64,000 nucleotides of DNA from an uncultured Lachnospiraceae bacterium (GTDB lineage Bacteria; Bacillota; Clostridia; Lachnospirales; Lachnospiraceae): the NCBI GenBank assembly GCA_947243855.1, contig CAMXIK010000019.1:1-64000 (forward strand), read 5' to 3'. The notes beneath the pieces are model-generated. The model made no database searches. It worked only from the letters and a program-made list of their open reading frames with translations, and was not told the origin of the DNA. Shown here piece after piece: positions 8,177 to 16,160 of the stretch (the stretch's first letter is position 1; every line of letters begins with the position of its first letter). The position numbers and the translations under genes were made by a program.

Positions 8177-8585
8177 CCATTTCGTTTTCAGAAAATCTAC
8201 CCGAAAACAGTAAACTATGGTAAAATTGCAGTTAACAGCAAATGCCATAGCGAAGAGCAGATCACAAATCAAGCCGAAGCCAGTCAAGGGCTTGTCTATA
8301 AACACAATTCTTATCTTTTCTATGGCAGATGCACTAGGGTGCAGTAGCCATATTTGTGGTTCCAAGTGGAGCCAGAGCATCATAAAAAATCCAAGACTTA
8401 ACGAATAAGTCGCGGGAAGGTGCATCTTTATTGCACACTCATGGCATGTGGAGTGCGTGTGCCAGTTGGTGAGGAAAAGGGTAAATTACCGGGAGGAAGA
8501 GATAGAGGATTGCGGGTGTATTTATGGTTGATAGGAAATGGTTAAAGTGTAATTACATAGTGACATTTTTGCACCTCAGAAGTGG
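8177..8585. other. Non-coding stretch between the STAND gene and the XRE regulator
   Basis: About 400 bases without a convincing gene. Short open frames exist on both strands (for example 8217-8408), but none has a ribosome site or a recognisable protein pattern. It may include a decayed gene or the inner boundary of the island; nothing more can be supported. Confidence 0.5.
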
Positions 8586-8620
8586 TAGACTGAGATTAAT
8601 ATACCCAGTATAATTACTGG
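8586..8620 (+). promoter_or_regulatory. Promoter with operator-like inverted repeat for the XRE gene
   Basis: TAGACT (8586-8591) and TATAAT (8609-8614) are 17 bases apart. CCAGTA (8605-8610) and TACTGG (8615-8620) form a 6-base inverted repeat over the -10 box, a position that suits repression by the HTH protein encoded directly downstream. Confidence 0.55.
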
Positions 8621-8642
8621 TAAAATACGGGAGGTGCTTTTT

Positions 8643-9320
8643 ATGGAACTAAAGGATAAATTACAACTTTTGAGAAAACAGAACGGTTATTCACAGGAAC
8701 AGCTTGCAGATGAGTTAGGCATTGCCCGTCAGACGATCAGTAAATGGGAAAATGGACAGGCTGTTCCGGAGTTGGGCGGTTTGATTTTACTGAGTGATCT
8801 TTATGGGATGACGATAGATCGTATTGTGAAAGAAGATGACGGATGTAATATTTCTCTGTGTAGTAATATGGGCAGGGATAATAATAAAATCATAGAGTTT
8901 CTTTTGGCGGCAAAAAAGAATACCTATGCCATCTCTGATAATAAAACAGTTTCGTGTAGAATAAATTCACATGATTTTTGTTATCAGGATAATACAGGTT
9001 ATCAATATTATGATACTTATTTGGGAGGTGAGCGCTTTTCCGGGGAGGAAGGTGTATGGCTGCATGATATTCCTGTCTGGAGTATGAATTATGCAGGACG
9101 TGTAATTGGTGAAAACTTCAATATAGATTTTTTGAAAGAAGCGCTCATGGAAGTTCCGGTGGATTTACCGTTTCGCGGACCGAAAATATATACAAAAGGA
9201 GACTACCATTATCATTGTAGTGTAGCCGGTGAGTTTGTATGGTTCCAAGGATACGAAGAAATATTTTATACGGATAAAAAAATATACGAGTGTTATTTTC
9301 ATGGAGGAGTTATCCGATAA
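8643..9320 (+). CDS. XRE-family regulator with DUF5680-type C-terminal domain, 225 aa
   Basis: Residues 1-60 form a Cro/C1-type helix-turn-helix (LQLLRKQNGYSQEQLADELGI... RQTISKWENG), the standard XRE signature. The C-terminal ~150 residues (from about NKIIEFLLAAKKNTYA) resemble the DUF5680 domain often fused to such regulators: Gly/Tyr-rich strands, YYDTYLGGERFSGEEGVW, and a closing block with FQGYEEIFY. ATG 8643 follows GGGAGGTG at a normal distance; the in-frame GTG at 8634 lies inside that site. The inverted repeat over its -10 box suggests autorepression. The ligand and target genes are unknown. Confidence 0.8.
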   Translation: MELKDKLQLLRKQNGYSQEQLADELGIARQTISKWENGQAVPELGGLILLSDLYGMTIDRIVKEDDGCNISLCSNMGRDNNKIIEFLLAAKKNTYAISDNKTVSCRINSHDFCYQDNTGYQYYDTYLGGERFSGEEGVWLHDIPVWSMNYAGRVIGENFNIDFLKEALMEVPVDLPFRGPKIYTKGDYHYHCSVAGEFVWFQGYEEIFYTDKKIYECYFHGGVIR

Positions 9321-9348
9321 GGGAGTATCTATACAAATATTTATTGAT

Positions 9349-9383
9349 AGAGTATATCATTCAGGTGGTATACTCTTTTTGTT
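9349..9383 (+). terminator. Terminator after the XRE gene
   Basis: AGAGTATA (9349-9356) pairs with TATACTCT (9369-9376), 12-base loop, then TTTTGTTT. A TATAAT at 9392-9397 immediately beyond may be the -10 box of the following lipoprotein gene. Confidence 0.65.
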
Positions 9384-9465
9384 TATTATAGTATAATATG
9401 TGTAGATTTTTACAGTTGATAATGACGGGAAATCGTATGAATAGATGCATGGAAGGATAATACAT

Positions 9466-11820
9466 ATGCCCAAAAATTTATATCAGAATAAGAGACAAAT
9501 CAGCCTCATTGGTATAGCCGTGCTTAGTTTGCTGTTTGCAGGCTGCGGCGCACCGTCAGAGCGAACGGAAGAGTCACAAAACGTTGAAGGAACAGAAGAA
9601 CCGCAAAGCGCTGAAAAAGAAGAACCGAAAGAATGGCCGGAAGAGCATGACAACTGTCAGGTACAGGAACTCAGCGGATACCTGTATGAGTATACTCCTG
9701 CAAGTCCTTATGCTGGTGCAGAAATCACGATAACGAATTATGAAGGGGAACGGCTGGAAACCGATTGGGATGAGTCGTCGGCTTTTGAGTTCGCGGGAGG
9801 GGCGGATGTGACATGGCGGTTTTACAATTCTCTTGCGGAAATGGAAACGGGGTTACAAGAGGCGGCTATGCTGGAAACGGATGGAAGCTCGCTTCATTTT
9901 CTGTACTATACGTTTCCCATGACGGAGGACGACCACGCCCTTGATCTGTACCAGACTCTGAAAGGAAAATTTGATACGGAAGAGCAGCCCATGTCAGCAT
10001 GGAGCGCAGACAGCGGGAAGCTGTTTTACTTTATGCAGGAAACGATGGAAGAGGAAGGAGAGTATGTGTTTCCCTGTCTGTATAACCGGAACTCGAAGGT
10101 GAATCTTTATGTGAAGGGCCGGACGGCATATGGACTTACTTTGTTAAACGCGTTGACGGAGGATGATGACGAAACTTTGGAATATGTATTTACTGATCTG
10201 TTTCAGCGCTACGGCGATCTAGGGAGCGGTTGGGGGTTGGATGAGGAGAACCTCTACTGGGTCGATCATAATGAGCGGCTGACAGAACTAGAGGAGCCGA
10301 AGCGCAGCTTTTTGGAGATTCGTGGGATTAATGAGAATTACGAAAACGAAGGGGTTAATGCGTATTTTGGCCTGCTTGCGGAGGCCGATTACGAGCTGCC
10401 GCTTACGGAAGATGGCAGGATGCTTTCTCTGCACTTTTCGCTTGCAGAGGATGATGAGAAAGAAGTGGATTCTGTTTCTGATTACATAGAGGATTTCAGG
10501 AAAGATTACTTTACTTCCATTGCCAGTTCTTTGACGGAAAGCGAAGAGGAGGTTTCCTTGGAGGAGGAAGAAACGGCTGCCAAGGAGGAGGGTGCGGAAC
10601 CTCGCTATTATCTCTTGAACGGTTATTGTATGGACGAACCCTATGATATGACCGTGACGGATATGGAGACTGGCAAGGTGCTGCAGGAGCGCAGCGTATC
10701 TTTGTGTATTGAGCTGCCGGACACGATTACCTATCCGGATTTAAACGGAGACGGTTATGCGGATATGCGGGTTGGCGCGCCGGTTCATGCGAACGGCGCA
10801 AAAGCGGAGGAGGAATATTATTCACCGCCTTCGTATTTGCTTTGGAACCCGCAGTTGGAGCAGTTTGCACGTAAGACGGAAAAAGAGGTGGAAAACAGCA
10901 GGCGGGCGGTGGCAAACGGCTTAACGGAGGAGGAGCAGGAGGAAAAGACCAAACGGGAAAGGAGCGATCCTTTTGCGCCAGTTTATGAACTGCCGGAGTG
11001 GGCCAAGCCGGGGGACTTTATCACACTCACGGGCGACGAGCTGCTAGAATACGAGGTGCAGGAGGGCGATAGCCTCTGGCGTATCAGCGAACGTTTTTTT
11101 GGAACGGGATACAAGTGGACGTCGATTGTGCGGGGTGAGGATGCGCCGAAGGACCCGAATTATCTGTTGGCAGGGGAGACGGTATTTGTGCCGGAGGTTT
11201 TCTATATCCGCGAAGATACGTCTTCTTTGGGCGGTCTGAGCTCCGAGGGGAGTTTTCAGATGGAACAGCCGTTTGGGTTTGCCTATTATTTTTTGGATGG
11301 GGATGTGAGTTACGCGTGGTGGGAGGAAGAGAATCAGATTCACAGGCTGCCGATCACGAATCCGATAGAGCAAAATCCCTTTCATGAACCGGAGGATTGG
11401 GAAGCGTTTCAGGCGGAGGTGATGCGGTGCAGGGAAGAACTTTGTCCGGGAAGGGTGTCGAATCTCGCTTTTGAAAAGACGCATATGGAGGATGGCTGTG
11501 ATTTGTATGGATACGCCTTCGAGTATGATACGGGAGAAGAGATCATAGAGTATGTGGATTTCTTCAAATTTGGCAAAGATAATATGGTGGAAGTAATCGG
11601 CGTGCGCGAGCAGGAGCCGAACACGGTGTTGGTAAATACTGTCCGTTATGTAGCGGCCAGTTTCACCGATTACGGCGGTGAGCCGGGCATGGGCTGGGGC
11701 CGTCCAATCACCAACGTAGGCGCGGATCAATGGGAGTATCCTTACCTTCACAATCTGTTTGAGGCGGCGAGGGAGCAGTTTGAGACAGGCAATGAAGGAA
11801 ACGAGGGAGAAAGATCGTAA
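9466..11820 (+). CDS. Large LysM-containing lipoprotein, 784 aa
   Basis: The start at 9466 follows GGAAGGA by eight bases. The N-terminus is a lipoprotein signal peptide with lipobox LLFAGC, followed by a Glu-rich linker, so the protein is expected on the outer face of the membrane. Most of the length is an acidic mixed region with no recognised domain. A LysM domain is clear at about 528-578 (YEVQEGDSLWRISERFFG... LLAGETVFVPE), which would bind peptidoglycan. The C-terminal 200 residues form a further unassigned domain. The next gene also encodes a membrane-anchored LysM protein, suggesting a pair. No enzymatic motif is seen; the role is unknown beyond wall attachment. Confidence 0.7.
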   Translation: MPKNLYQNKRQISLIGIAVLSLLFAGCGAPSERTEESQNVEGTEEPQSAEKEEPKEWPEEHDNCQVQELSGYLYEYTPASPYAGAEITITNYEGERLETDWDESSAFEFAGGADVTWRFYNSLAEMETGLQEAAMLETDGSSLHFLYYTFPMTEDDHALDLYQTLKGKFDTEEQPMSAWSADSGKLFYFMQETMEEEGEYVFPCLYNRNSKVNLYVKGRTAYGLTLLNALTEDDDETLEYVFTDLFQRYGDLGSGWGLDEENLYWVDHNERLTELEEPKRSFLEIRGINENYENEGVNAYFGLLAEADYELPLTEDGRMLSLHFSLAEDDEKEVDSVSDYIEDFRKDYFTSIASSLTESEEEVSLEEEETAAKEEGAEPRYYLLNGYCMDEPYDMTVTDMETGKVLQERSVSLCIELPDTITYPDLNGDGYADMRVGAPVHANGAKAEEEYYSPPSYLLWNPQLEQFARKTEKEVENSRRAVANGLTEEEQEEKTKRERSDPFAPVYELPEWAKPGDFITLTGDELLEYEVQEGDSLWRISERFFGTGYKWTSIVRGEDAPKDPNYLLAGETVFVPEVFYIREDTSSLGGLSSEGSFQMEQPFGFAYYFLDGDVSYAWWEEENQIHRLPITNPIEQNPFHEPEDWEAFQAEVMRCREELCPGRVSNLAFEKTHMEDGCDLYGYAFEYDTGEEIIEYVDFFKFGKDNMVEVIGVREQEPNTVLVNTVRYVAASFTDYGGEPGMGWGRPITNVGADQWEYPYLHNLFEAAREQFETGNEGNEGERS

Positions 11821-11848
11821 GAAAAGGCGCCGGATTAAGGGGGTATTT

Positions 11849-13051
11849 ATGGGGAAAGGAAAGATGGGACAAATTTGCCGTTTACTAGGAGTATTGTCGT
11901 TATCGTTTCTTTGCTTGTACAAGTATAACCATCCGCCCAAATCTGTGGCGAAAGAAAATACGGAAAACGCAGAGCAGAACAGATACGCGGAGGATGAAAG
12001 GCTGGAATTGGCGGCTCACGAAACCTACGATCAAAATCCGGTTGAACTGTATCTGTCTGACAGATCGCGATATATGATGAGCTACAGCGAAGAGGAAATG
12101 ACAAGATTGAAGCATGCCTATTTTGATGAACGCAGCCGCTTACGCTATTTTTTGGGATATGGTTCAGAAAGTCTTGAGAACAGCTATTGTGAAGAAAATA
12201 TTTACGAATGGGATGATGATAAGCATACTTGCAGATACATCTATTATAAGGCAAGCAGAAGGCCGTATGAGACAGACTATTATGTGGCGAATCGATACAT
12301 GTTTGAAGTAAGCAATTCTAAATTTGATGAGGACGATAGATTGATAGCCCAATTGAGTTACAGACGCGATGTCGGTTCTGACCCATATGGTTATAGTGAT
12401 GAGCTTTTTTTCTCGCGCGGATATCAGGCGGATTACGAGGAAGAAAAATTGATGGAAGAATTGCAATATAATGATTATTGGGGTTCAAACGAATTTGGGG
12501 CATGGGTGTATCGTGTCTATCAGTATAATGAGCAGGGGGAATGTATCCTTAAGGTGGAAACAACGGAGGAGGAAATAGCACTTTATTATTATCAGTATAA
12601 CGAGAAAACAGGAAAAGTAGATGAATATATCTATCAGATCAAAGAGGATTGGGAAATGACCTGCGATGATAAAAGCATCATTTATTTTCGTCCCCAATGG
12701 GGCAAGCCTGCTGTAAAAAAAGTATCGGCGGATGGGAGCATAGAAAAGGAATTTTTTTACGGGAAAGTAATAGATATGGGGCAGCAGCATTTTTTAATGC
12801 CTCAGGATGTGGAAGATACGCTGGACGACCACAAGCATGTGGTGAAACCGGGCGACTGCCTGTGGAGGATAGCGGAGCAGTATTACGGAAAAGGCGAATA
12901 TTACGATTTGTTGTATGGCGTAAACAGGGGTGCTGTTGGCTGGGATGAAAATCTGATTCTGCCGGGAACTTGTTTATATATACCGGAAACGGGTAATGCG
13001 CAGGATAGGAGCACGCAGCCAATAGCGCAAAAAGGAATTTCAGTAAAATAA
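11849..13051 (+). CDS. Membrane-anchored LysM protein, 400 aa
   Basis: ATG 11849 is chosen because AAGGGGG lies five bases upstream; an earlier in-frame ATG at 11759 would overlap the previous gene by 62 bases. The N-terminus has a signal or anchor helix (about 6-24). The middle is rich in Asp, Glu and Tyr, with short repeated strands of the type YQYNEQGE and YYQYNEKTG, resembling RHS/YD-like or MORN-like hairpins but not assignable. The C-terminus carries a LysM domain at about 329-380 (HVVKPGDCLWRIAEQYYG... ILPGTCLYIPE). It lies 28 bases after the first LysM gene and probably shares its transcript. A wall-associated role is inferred; partner and substrate are unknown. Confidence 0.65.
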   Translation: MGKGKMGQICRLLGVLSLSFLCLYKYNHPPKSVAKENTENAEQNRYAEDERLELAAHETYDQNPVELYLSDRSRYMMSYSEEEMTRLKHAYFDERSRLRYFLGYGSESLENSYCEENIYEWDDDKHTCRYIYYKASRRPYETDYYVANRYMFEVSNSKFDEDDRLIAQLSYRRDVGSDPYGYSDELFFSRGYQADYEEEKLMEELQYNDYWGSNEFGAWVYRVYQYNEQGECILKVETTEEEIALYYYQYNEKTGKVDEYIYQIKEDWEMTCDDKSIIYFRPQWGKPAVKKVSADGSIEKEFFYGKVIDMGQQHFLMPQDVEDTLDDHKHVVKPGDCLWRIAEQYYGKGEYYDLLYGVNRGAVGWDENLILPGTCLYIPETGNAQDRSTQPIAQKGISVK

Positions 13052-13068
13052 AAATGGAGGACACCCAA

Positions 13069-13713
13069 ATGAATTTAACTAACATAACCGTCAACACCCA
13101 GAGCAGCATCCGTATCGAGGGCTCGAAGACATTGTATTTCGACCCATATTTGATTCAAACTGCCAGCCATGATGCGGACATGATATTTATTACGCATGAG
13201 CATTATGATCATTTTGATCCGGAGTCGATTAAGAAGATAAGCAAGGGAGAGACGATTCTGATTGCACCGGAATCCATGAAAAAGAAAGCGATCTCCGAGT
13301 CCGGGATCGCGGCGGGACAATGTCTGTTTCTGAATCCCGGAGAGAGAAAAGAGGCGGGCGGCCTGACGGTGGAGACAGTTCCAGCATACAATAAGCTAAA
13401 GCCCTTTCACACGAAGGGAAAGAAATGGCAGGGGTATGTCGTAACGATGGACGATCTGCGCTATTATGTTTCCGGCGACACGGATGTAACTGAGGATATC
13501 AAAAAGGTGCAGTGTGATGTGGCGATGCTGCCCATCGGCGGATTTTATACGATGGATTGGAAGCAGGCGGCTGAGTATACGGCGCAGATCAAGCCGAAAG
13601 CGGTGATTCCCACGCATTACGGCAGTATTGTAGGGGAAAAGACGGACGGGGAGGATTTCAAAAAGGCGTTACAGAAAATGGATAGCAGTATTGAGGTGGT
13701 ATTGAAGCTATAG
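13069..13713 (+). CDS. Metallo-beta-lactamase-fold hydrolase (UlaG/UPF0173-like), 214 aa
   Basis: The motif THEHYDH (H43, H45, D47, H48) and a later SGDTD supply the metal-binding residues of the metallo-beta-lactamase fold, and the closing PTHYG gives the last histidine. Length and the order of motifs fit the short UlaG/UPF0173-like branch, cytoplasmic hydrolases of often unknown substrate. GGAGG eight bases before 13069 favours that ATG over the one at 13054, which overlaps the site. It follows the LysM gene by 17 bases, so it is probably the last gene of that operon, although no functional link is obvious. The substrate cannot be predicted. Confidence 0.85.
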   Translation: MNLTNITVNTQSSIRIEGSKTLYFDPYLIQTASHDADMIFITHEHYDHFDPESIKKISKGETILIAPESMKKKAISESGIAAGQCLFLNPGERKEAGGLTVETVPAYNKLKPFHTKGKKWQGYVVTMDDLRYYVSGDTDVTEDIKKVQCDVAMLPIGGFYTMDWKQAAEYTAQIKPKAVIPTHYGSIVGEKTDGEDFKKALQKMDSSIEVVLKL

Positions 13714-13812
13714 CTTGGGAATTTCTTTATCAAGCGGCTTTTCGGTTAATTTAACCCCGCCTCCGATACAAAATTGACAACTTAGAATACAAAATTAACA
13801 CATTTAGGTTGA

Positions 13813-13852
13813 AAAAAGTATGATATAATCAAATTTGTATATCATACTTTTT
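13813..13852. terminator. Perfect 15-bp inverted repeat, probably a bidirectional terminator
   Basis: AAAAAGTATGATATA (13813-13827) and TATATCATACTTTTT (13838-13852) are exact inverted repeats with a ten-base loop. A-rich and T-rich outer ends make it a terminator in either direction. The surrounding 13714-13916 has no gene. Confidence 0.6.
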
Positions 13853-13916
13853 GCATTTGGAAGAGAAACGATAACAGAAAAAACAAGCAGAGAATCCACG
13901 AAAGGAGTTGACGGAA

Positions 13917-14066
13917 ATGAGCAGAAAAGCTGCCCTTAAGCAGATAAAGGGGGGGGGGGGTAAAGTATGCTCTTTTTCTGACGCTCTGCTGAGAATAGAA
14001 AGCGGCTGTCTTATGGGATACCTATCCGGTAAGACAGCCGCTTTTTGTTTTTATACAGGAATATAA
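13917..14066 (+). CDS. Possible 49-aa leader peptide containing a poly-G tract
   Basis: A short frame begins at ATG 13917 after AAAGGAG and reads MSRKAALKQIKGGGG, then crosses the terminator hairpin and stops at 14064-14066. The four glycines are encoded by the G12 tract at 13949-13960. Gain of one G would stop translation at once (TAA), and loss of one would shift the frame to an early stop. The frame overlaps the terminator just before the LytTR gene, so it could be a leader peptide of an attenuator, a phase-variable peptide, or a chance frame. No protein family is recognised. Confidence 0.3.
   Translation: MSRKAALKQIKGGGGKVCSFSDALLRIESGCLMGYLSGKTAAFCFYTGI
13949..13960 (+). repeat. Homopolymer tract of 12 G
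   Basis: Twelve consecutive G residues lie between AGATAAA and TAAAGTATG. Tracts of this length are rare and prone to slippage. It is upstream of a two-component and adhesin operon, and could also be a sequencing or assembly artefact. Confidence 0.85.
14001..14052 (+). terminator. Strong terminator or attenuator before the LytTR gene
   Basis: AGCGGCTGTCTTA (14001-14013) pairs perfectly with TAAGACAGCCGCT (14030-14042), followed by TTTTGTTTTT. It ends about 40 bases before the response regulator start and well after any gene stop, so it may act as a leader attenuator as well as an insulator. Confidence 0.8.
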
Positions 14067-14092
14067 AAAATTTTTCAGAAGGAGTGAAGCCT

Positions 14093-14794
14093 ATGAGGAT
14101 TGCTGTCTGCGACGACAACAGACAGGACGCCTGCGCAATCCGTGATCTTCTGGAAGGGCAGAAAGTAAAACTGTATAGCGATGCCGAAAGCCTGCTCGCG
14201 GATGTCAAACAGGGCGGGGTACGTTATGACCTGTACCTATTGGATATCTTTATGGAAAACTCCATGAACGGGCTGGAACTGGCACAGGAACTCAGAGCCG
14301 TGGACGAGGCGGCAGTCCTGTGTTTCGTGTCTACAAGCGATGATTTTTACCGGGAGGCATACGACCTGTATGCGATACAGTACCTGATAAAACCCGTAAG
14401 CAGGGAAGCGGTGCAGCGGCTGCTTGACAAGGTAGAGCAGACCTTCCTTAAGAACAGGGAGAAAACGCTTCCGTATTCATGGCGGCGGGCATCGGGCGTT
14501 ATTCCCTACGGGAAAATTTTGTATATCAGCAGCAGGGAGCATGTCCTTTTCATCCGCTGCACGGACGGCAGGGTGCAGGAAAGCACGGGGAAGCTAAATG
14601 ATCTGGAACAGCAGATATGCGGGGACACGTTCCTTCGCTGCCACCAGAGCTTTATCGTCAACATATATCATGTGGAGGGTATGAGCGGCTCCAGCCTGAT
14701 GGTCGCCGAGGAACAGATACCCATCTCCAGACGGTATTATGCAGAAGTAAGAAAGCGGTATCAGCAGATATTGTTCGAGGGGGTGGACTTATAA
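14093..14794 (+). CDS. LytTR-family response regulator (AgrA/VirR-like), 233 aa
   Basis: The receiver domain (1-120) begins MRIAVCDDNRQD with D7/D8, and its phospho-acceptor is D51 in YLLDIFM; the conserved lysine is in YLIKPV. The C-terminal LytTR DNA-binding domain (about 135-233) includes YISSREHVLFIR, FLRCHQSFIVN and the closing ISRRYYAEVRKRY. AAGGAG precedes the ATG at 14093. The stop and the start of the histidine kinase are one base apart, so the two form a pair. In Firmicutes LytTR regulators control surface proteins, virulence or peptide signalling; here the next genes are an adhesin and a sortase, the most likely targets. No peptide precursor (AgrD type) is clear. Confidence 0.9.
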   Translation: MRIAVCDDNRQDACAIRDLLEGQKVKLYSDAESLLADVKQGGVRYDLYLLDIFMENSMNGLELAQELRAVDEAAVLCFVSTSDDFYREAYDLYAIQYLIKPVSREAVQRLLDKVEQTFLKNREKTLPYSWRRASGVIPYGKILYISSREHVLFIRCTDGRVQESTGKLNDLEQQICGDTFLRCHQSFIVNIYHVEGMSGSSLMVAEEQIPISRRYYAEVRKRYQQILFEGVDL

Positions 14795-14795
14795 A

Positions 14796-16091
14796 ATGAC
14801 AATACTCAGGGATTTGTCCATGCTGTGGTCTCTGTTTCACATCCTGATTATTTTTATGCTTCTGTACCGCTCAAGGTACCCCCAGAAGAAGACGCTCATC
14901 CTTACGGGGATGACGATGGGGCCGCTTGCCTTGTTGACGGTGGCGGGACTGGCGCGTTACGGGGCGGAGTTCATGGGGAAGATATTTATTTTGACGCTTA
15001 CCCTGCCGAGCCTTTTGTTTTTCTGGTTTATGTCAAAGGATAAGAAAGGGAAATTTTTCTTTACTTTTTGTGTGGCGGACACGGTGGCGCTGTGGATCAT
15101 TGCCGTGACGAATCTGTTGGACTTTTATCTGGGCGGGCGGCGGTATATCCTGATGCTTGCCGGCAGGCTGATCCTGTTTCCGCTCGCGGAATGGCTGGCA
15201 TACCGGTATTTGCGGCAGCCTTATAAAGAATTGCAGGAATCGGTAAACGACGGCTGGGGACTGTTTGCGGGAATGACGGCGGTTTATTATGTCCTGCTCA
15301 CTATAAGCGCCAATTTCCCCACGGTTGTGACGAAAAGACCGGAGGATATGCCCGTCTTCCTGCTGATTCTTTTGCTGATGCCCATGACTTACGCCACGAT
15401 CTTTGCGGCAATGTACCGACAGCTTTGGCTGTCCAGAAAACAACAGGGCGAACGCATCCTACAGGCGCAGAAGAACACGCTGGAAGCACAGCTTGACAGC
15501 CAGCAGAGCATCAGGAAGATGAAACATGACATAAAGGGTTACACAGCCACGCTTTCCGGGCTGTTGTCAGCGGGAAAGATAAAAGAGGCGGAGGAATACC
15601 TTGCTGGCGTGGAACAGAAAACGGATGTCCTGTCGGGACAGTTTTGTCCGAATCCGTACATCAACGCCACGCTTGCCTATTATGACCGGAAGCTTATGGA
15701 GCTGTCGGCGTCGTGCAGGATGGATATACAGATTGGGGAGGAAGAACTGCCCTATATGGAGCTGTGCCAGATTCTTGCAGGCGGGCTGGAAAATGTCTGC
15801 GACGCCCTGAAAAAACTTGAGGAGAGAAAGCGGGAGGTTTCTGTACACATGCGTTACCGCCGTGAATATCTCCTGCTCCGGATGAAAAATAGGTGTCCGG
15901 ACGGGCTGCATGTGGCATGGGGCGAGGCGGTGCCCACCAGCAAGACGGAGCCGGGACATGGTTTCGGACTTCCAGCCATACAGGAGGCGGCAAAACGGCT
16001 TGACGGGGAAATGTTTTGTTATACGGAAGACGAATATTTCATACTGGATGTGATGGTCTCGCGCGGGGCATTTCCAACAAACGGTGAATAA
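14796..16091 (+). CDS. GHKL-type sensor histidine kinase (AgrC-like), 431 aa
   Basis: The N-terminal half contains about six membrane helices (residues 5-215). A short coiled coil is followed by the phospho-acceptor block RKMKHDIKGY with its histidine, and then an ATPase domain with GGLENVCDAL (N box) and GHGFGLPAI (G box), the GHKL arrangement of AgrC/ComD-like kinases. The extracellular loops are short, as in kinases that sense a peptide or membrane signal. It is co-transcribed with the LytTR regulator and precedes the adhesin gene by 69 bases. The signal is unknown. Confidence 0.88.
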   Translation: MTILRDLSMLWSLFHILIIFMLLYRSRYPQKKTLILTGMTMGPLALLTVAGLARYGAEFMGKIFILTLTLPSLLFFWFMSKDKKGKFFFTFCVADTVALWIIAVTNLLDFYLGGRRYILMLAGRLILFPLAEWLAYRYLRQPYKELQESVNDGWGLFAGMTAVYYVLLTISANFPTVVTKRPEDMPVFLLILLLMPMTYATIFAAMYRQLWLSRKQQGERILQAQKNTLEAQLDSQQSIRKMKHDIKGYTATLSGLLSAGKIKEAEEYLAGVEQKTDVLSGQFCPNPYINATLAYYDRKLMELSASCRMDIQIGEEELPYMELCQILAGGLENVCDALKKLEERKREVSVHMRYRREYLLLRMKNRCPDGLHVAWGEAVPTSKTEPGHGFGLPAIQEAAKRLDGEMFCYTEDEYFILDVMVSRGAFPTNGE

Positions 16092-16160
16092 AAAACATTT
16101 TAGTGATACACAGGAGTAAGGGCACTTGAAAAGGTACGGGAACAGAAAGGGGCTTATGGT

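Noticed and set aside
8217-8408. 63-residue frame after the Avs-like gene
   Set aside because: No ribosome site and no recognisable pattern; overlaps a minus-strand frame of equal quality.
11044-11940. 298-residue minus-strand frame
   Set aside because: Lies opposite the LysM lipoprotein gene; its translation has no domain pattern and no ribosome site.
13917-14066. AgrD-type signalling peptide for the LytTR/GHKL pair
   Set aside because: No amphipathic leader, cyclisation core or AgrB-type processing gene is present; kept only as a possible leader peptide.
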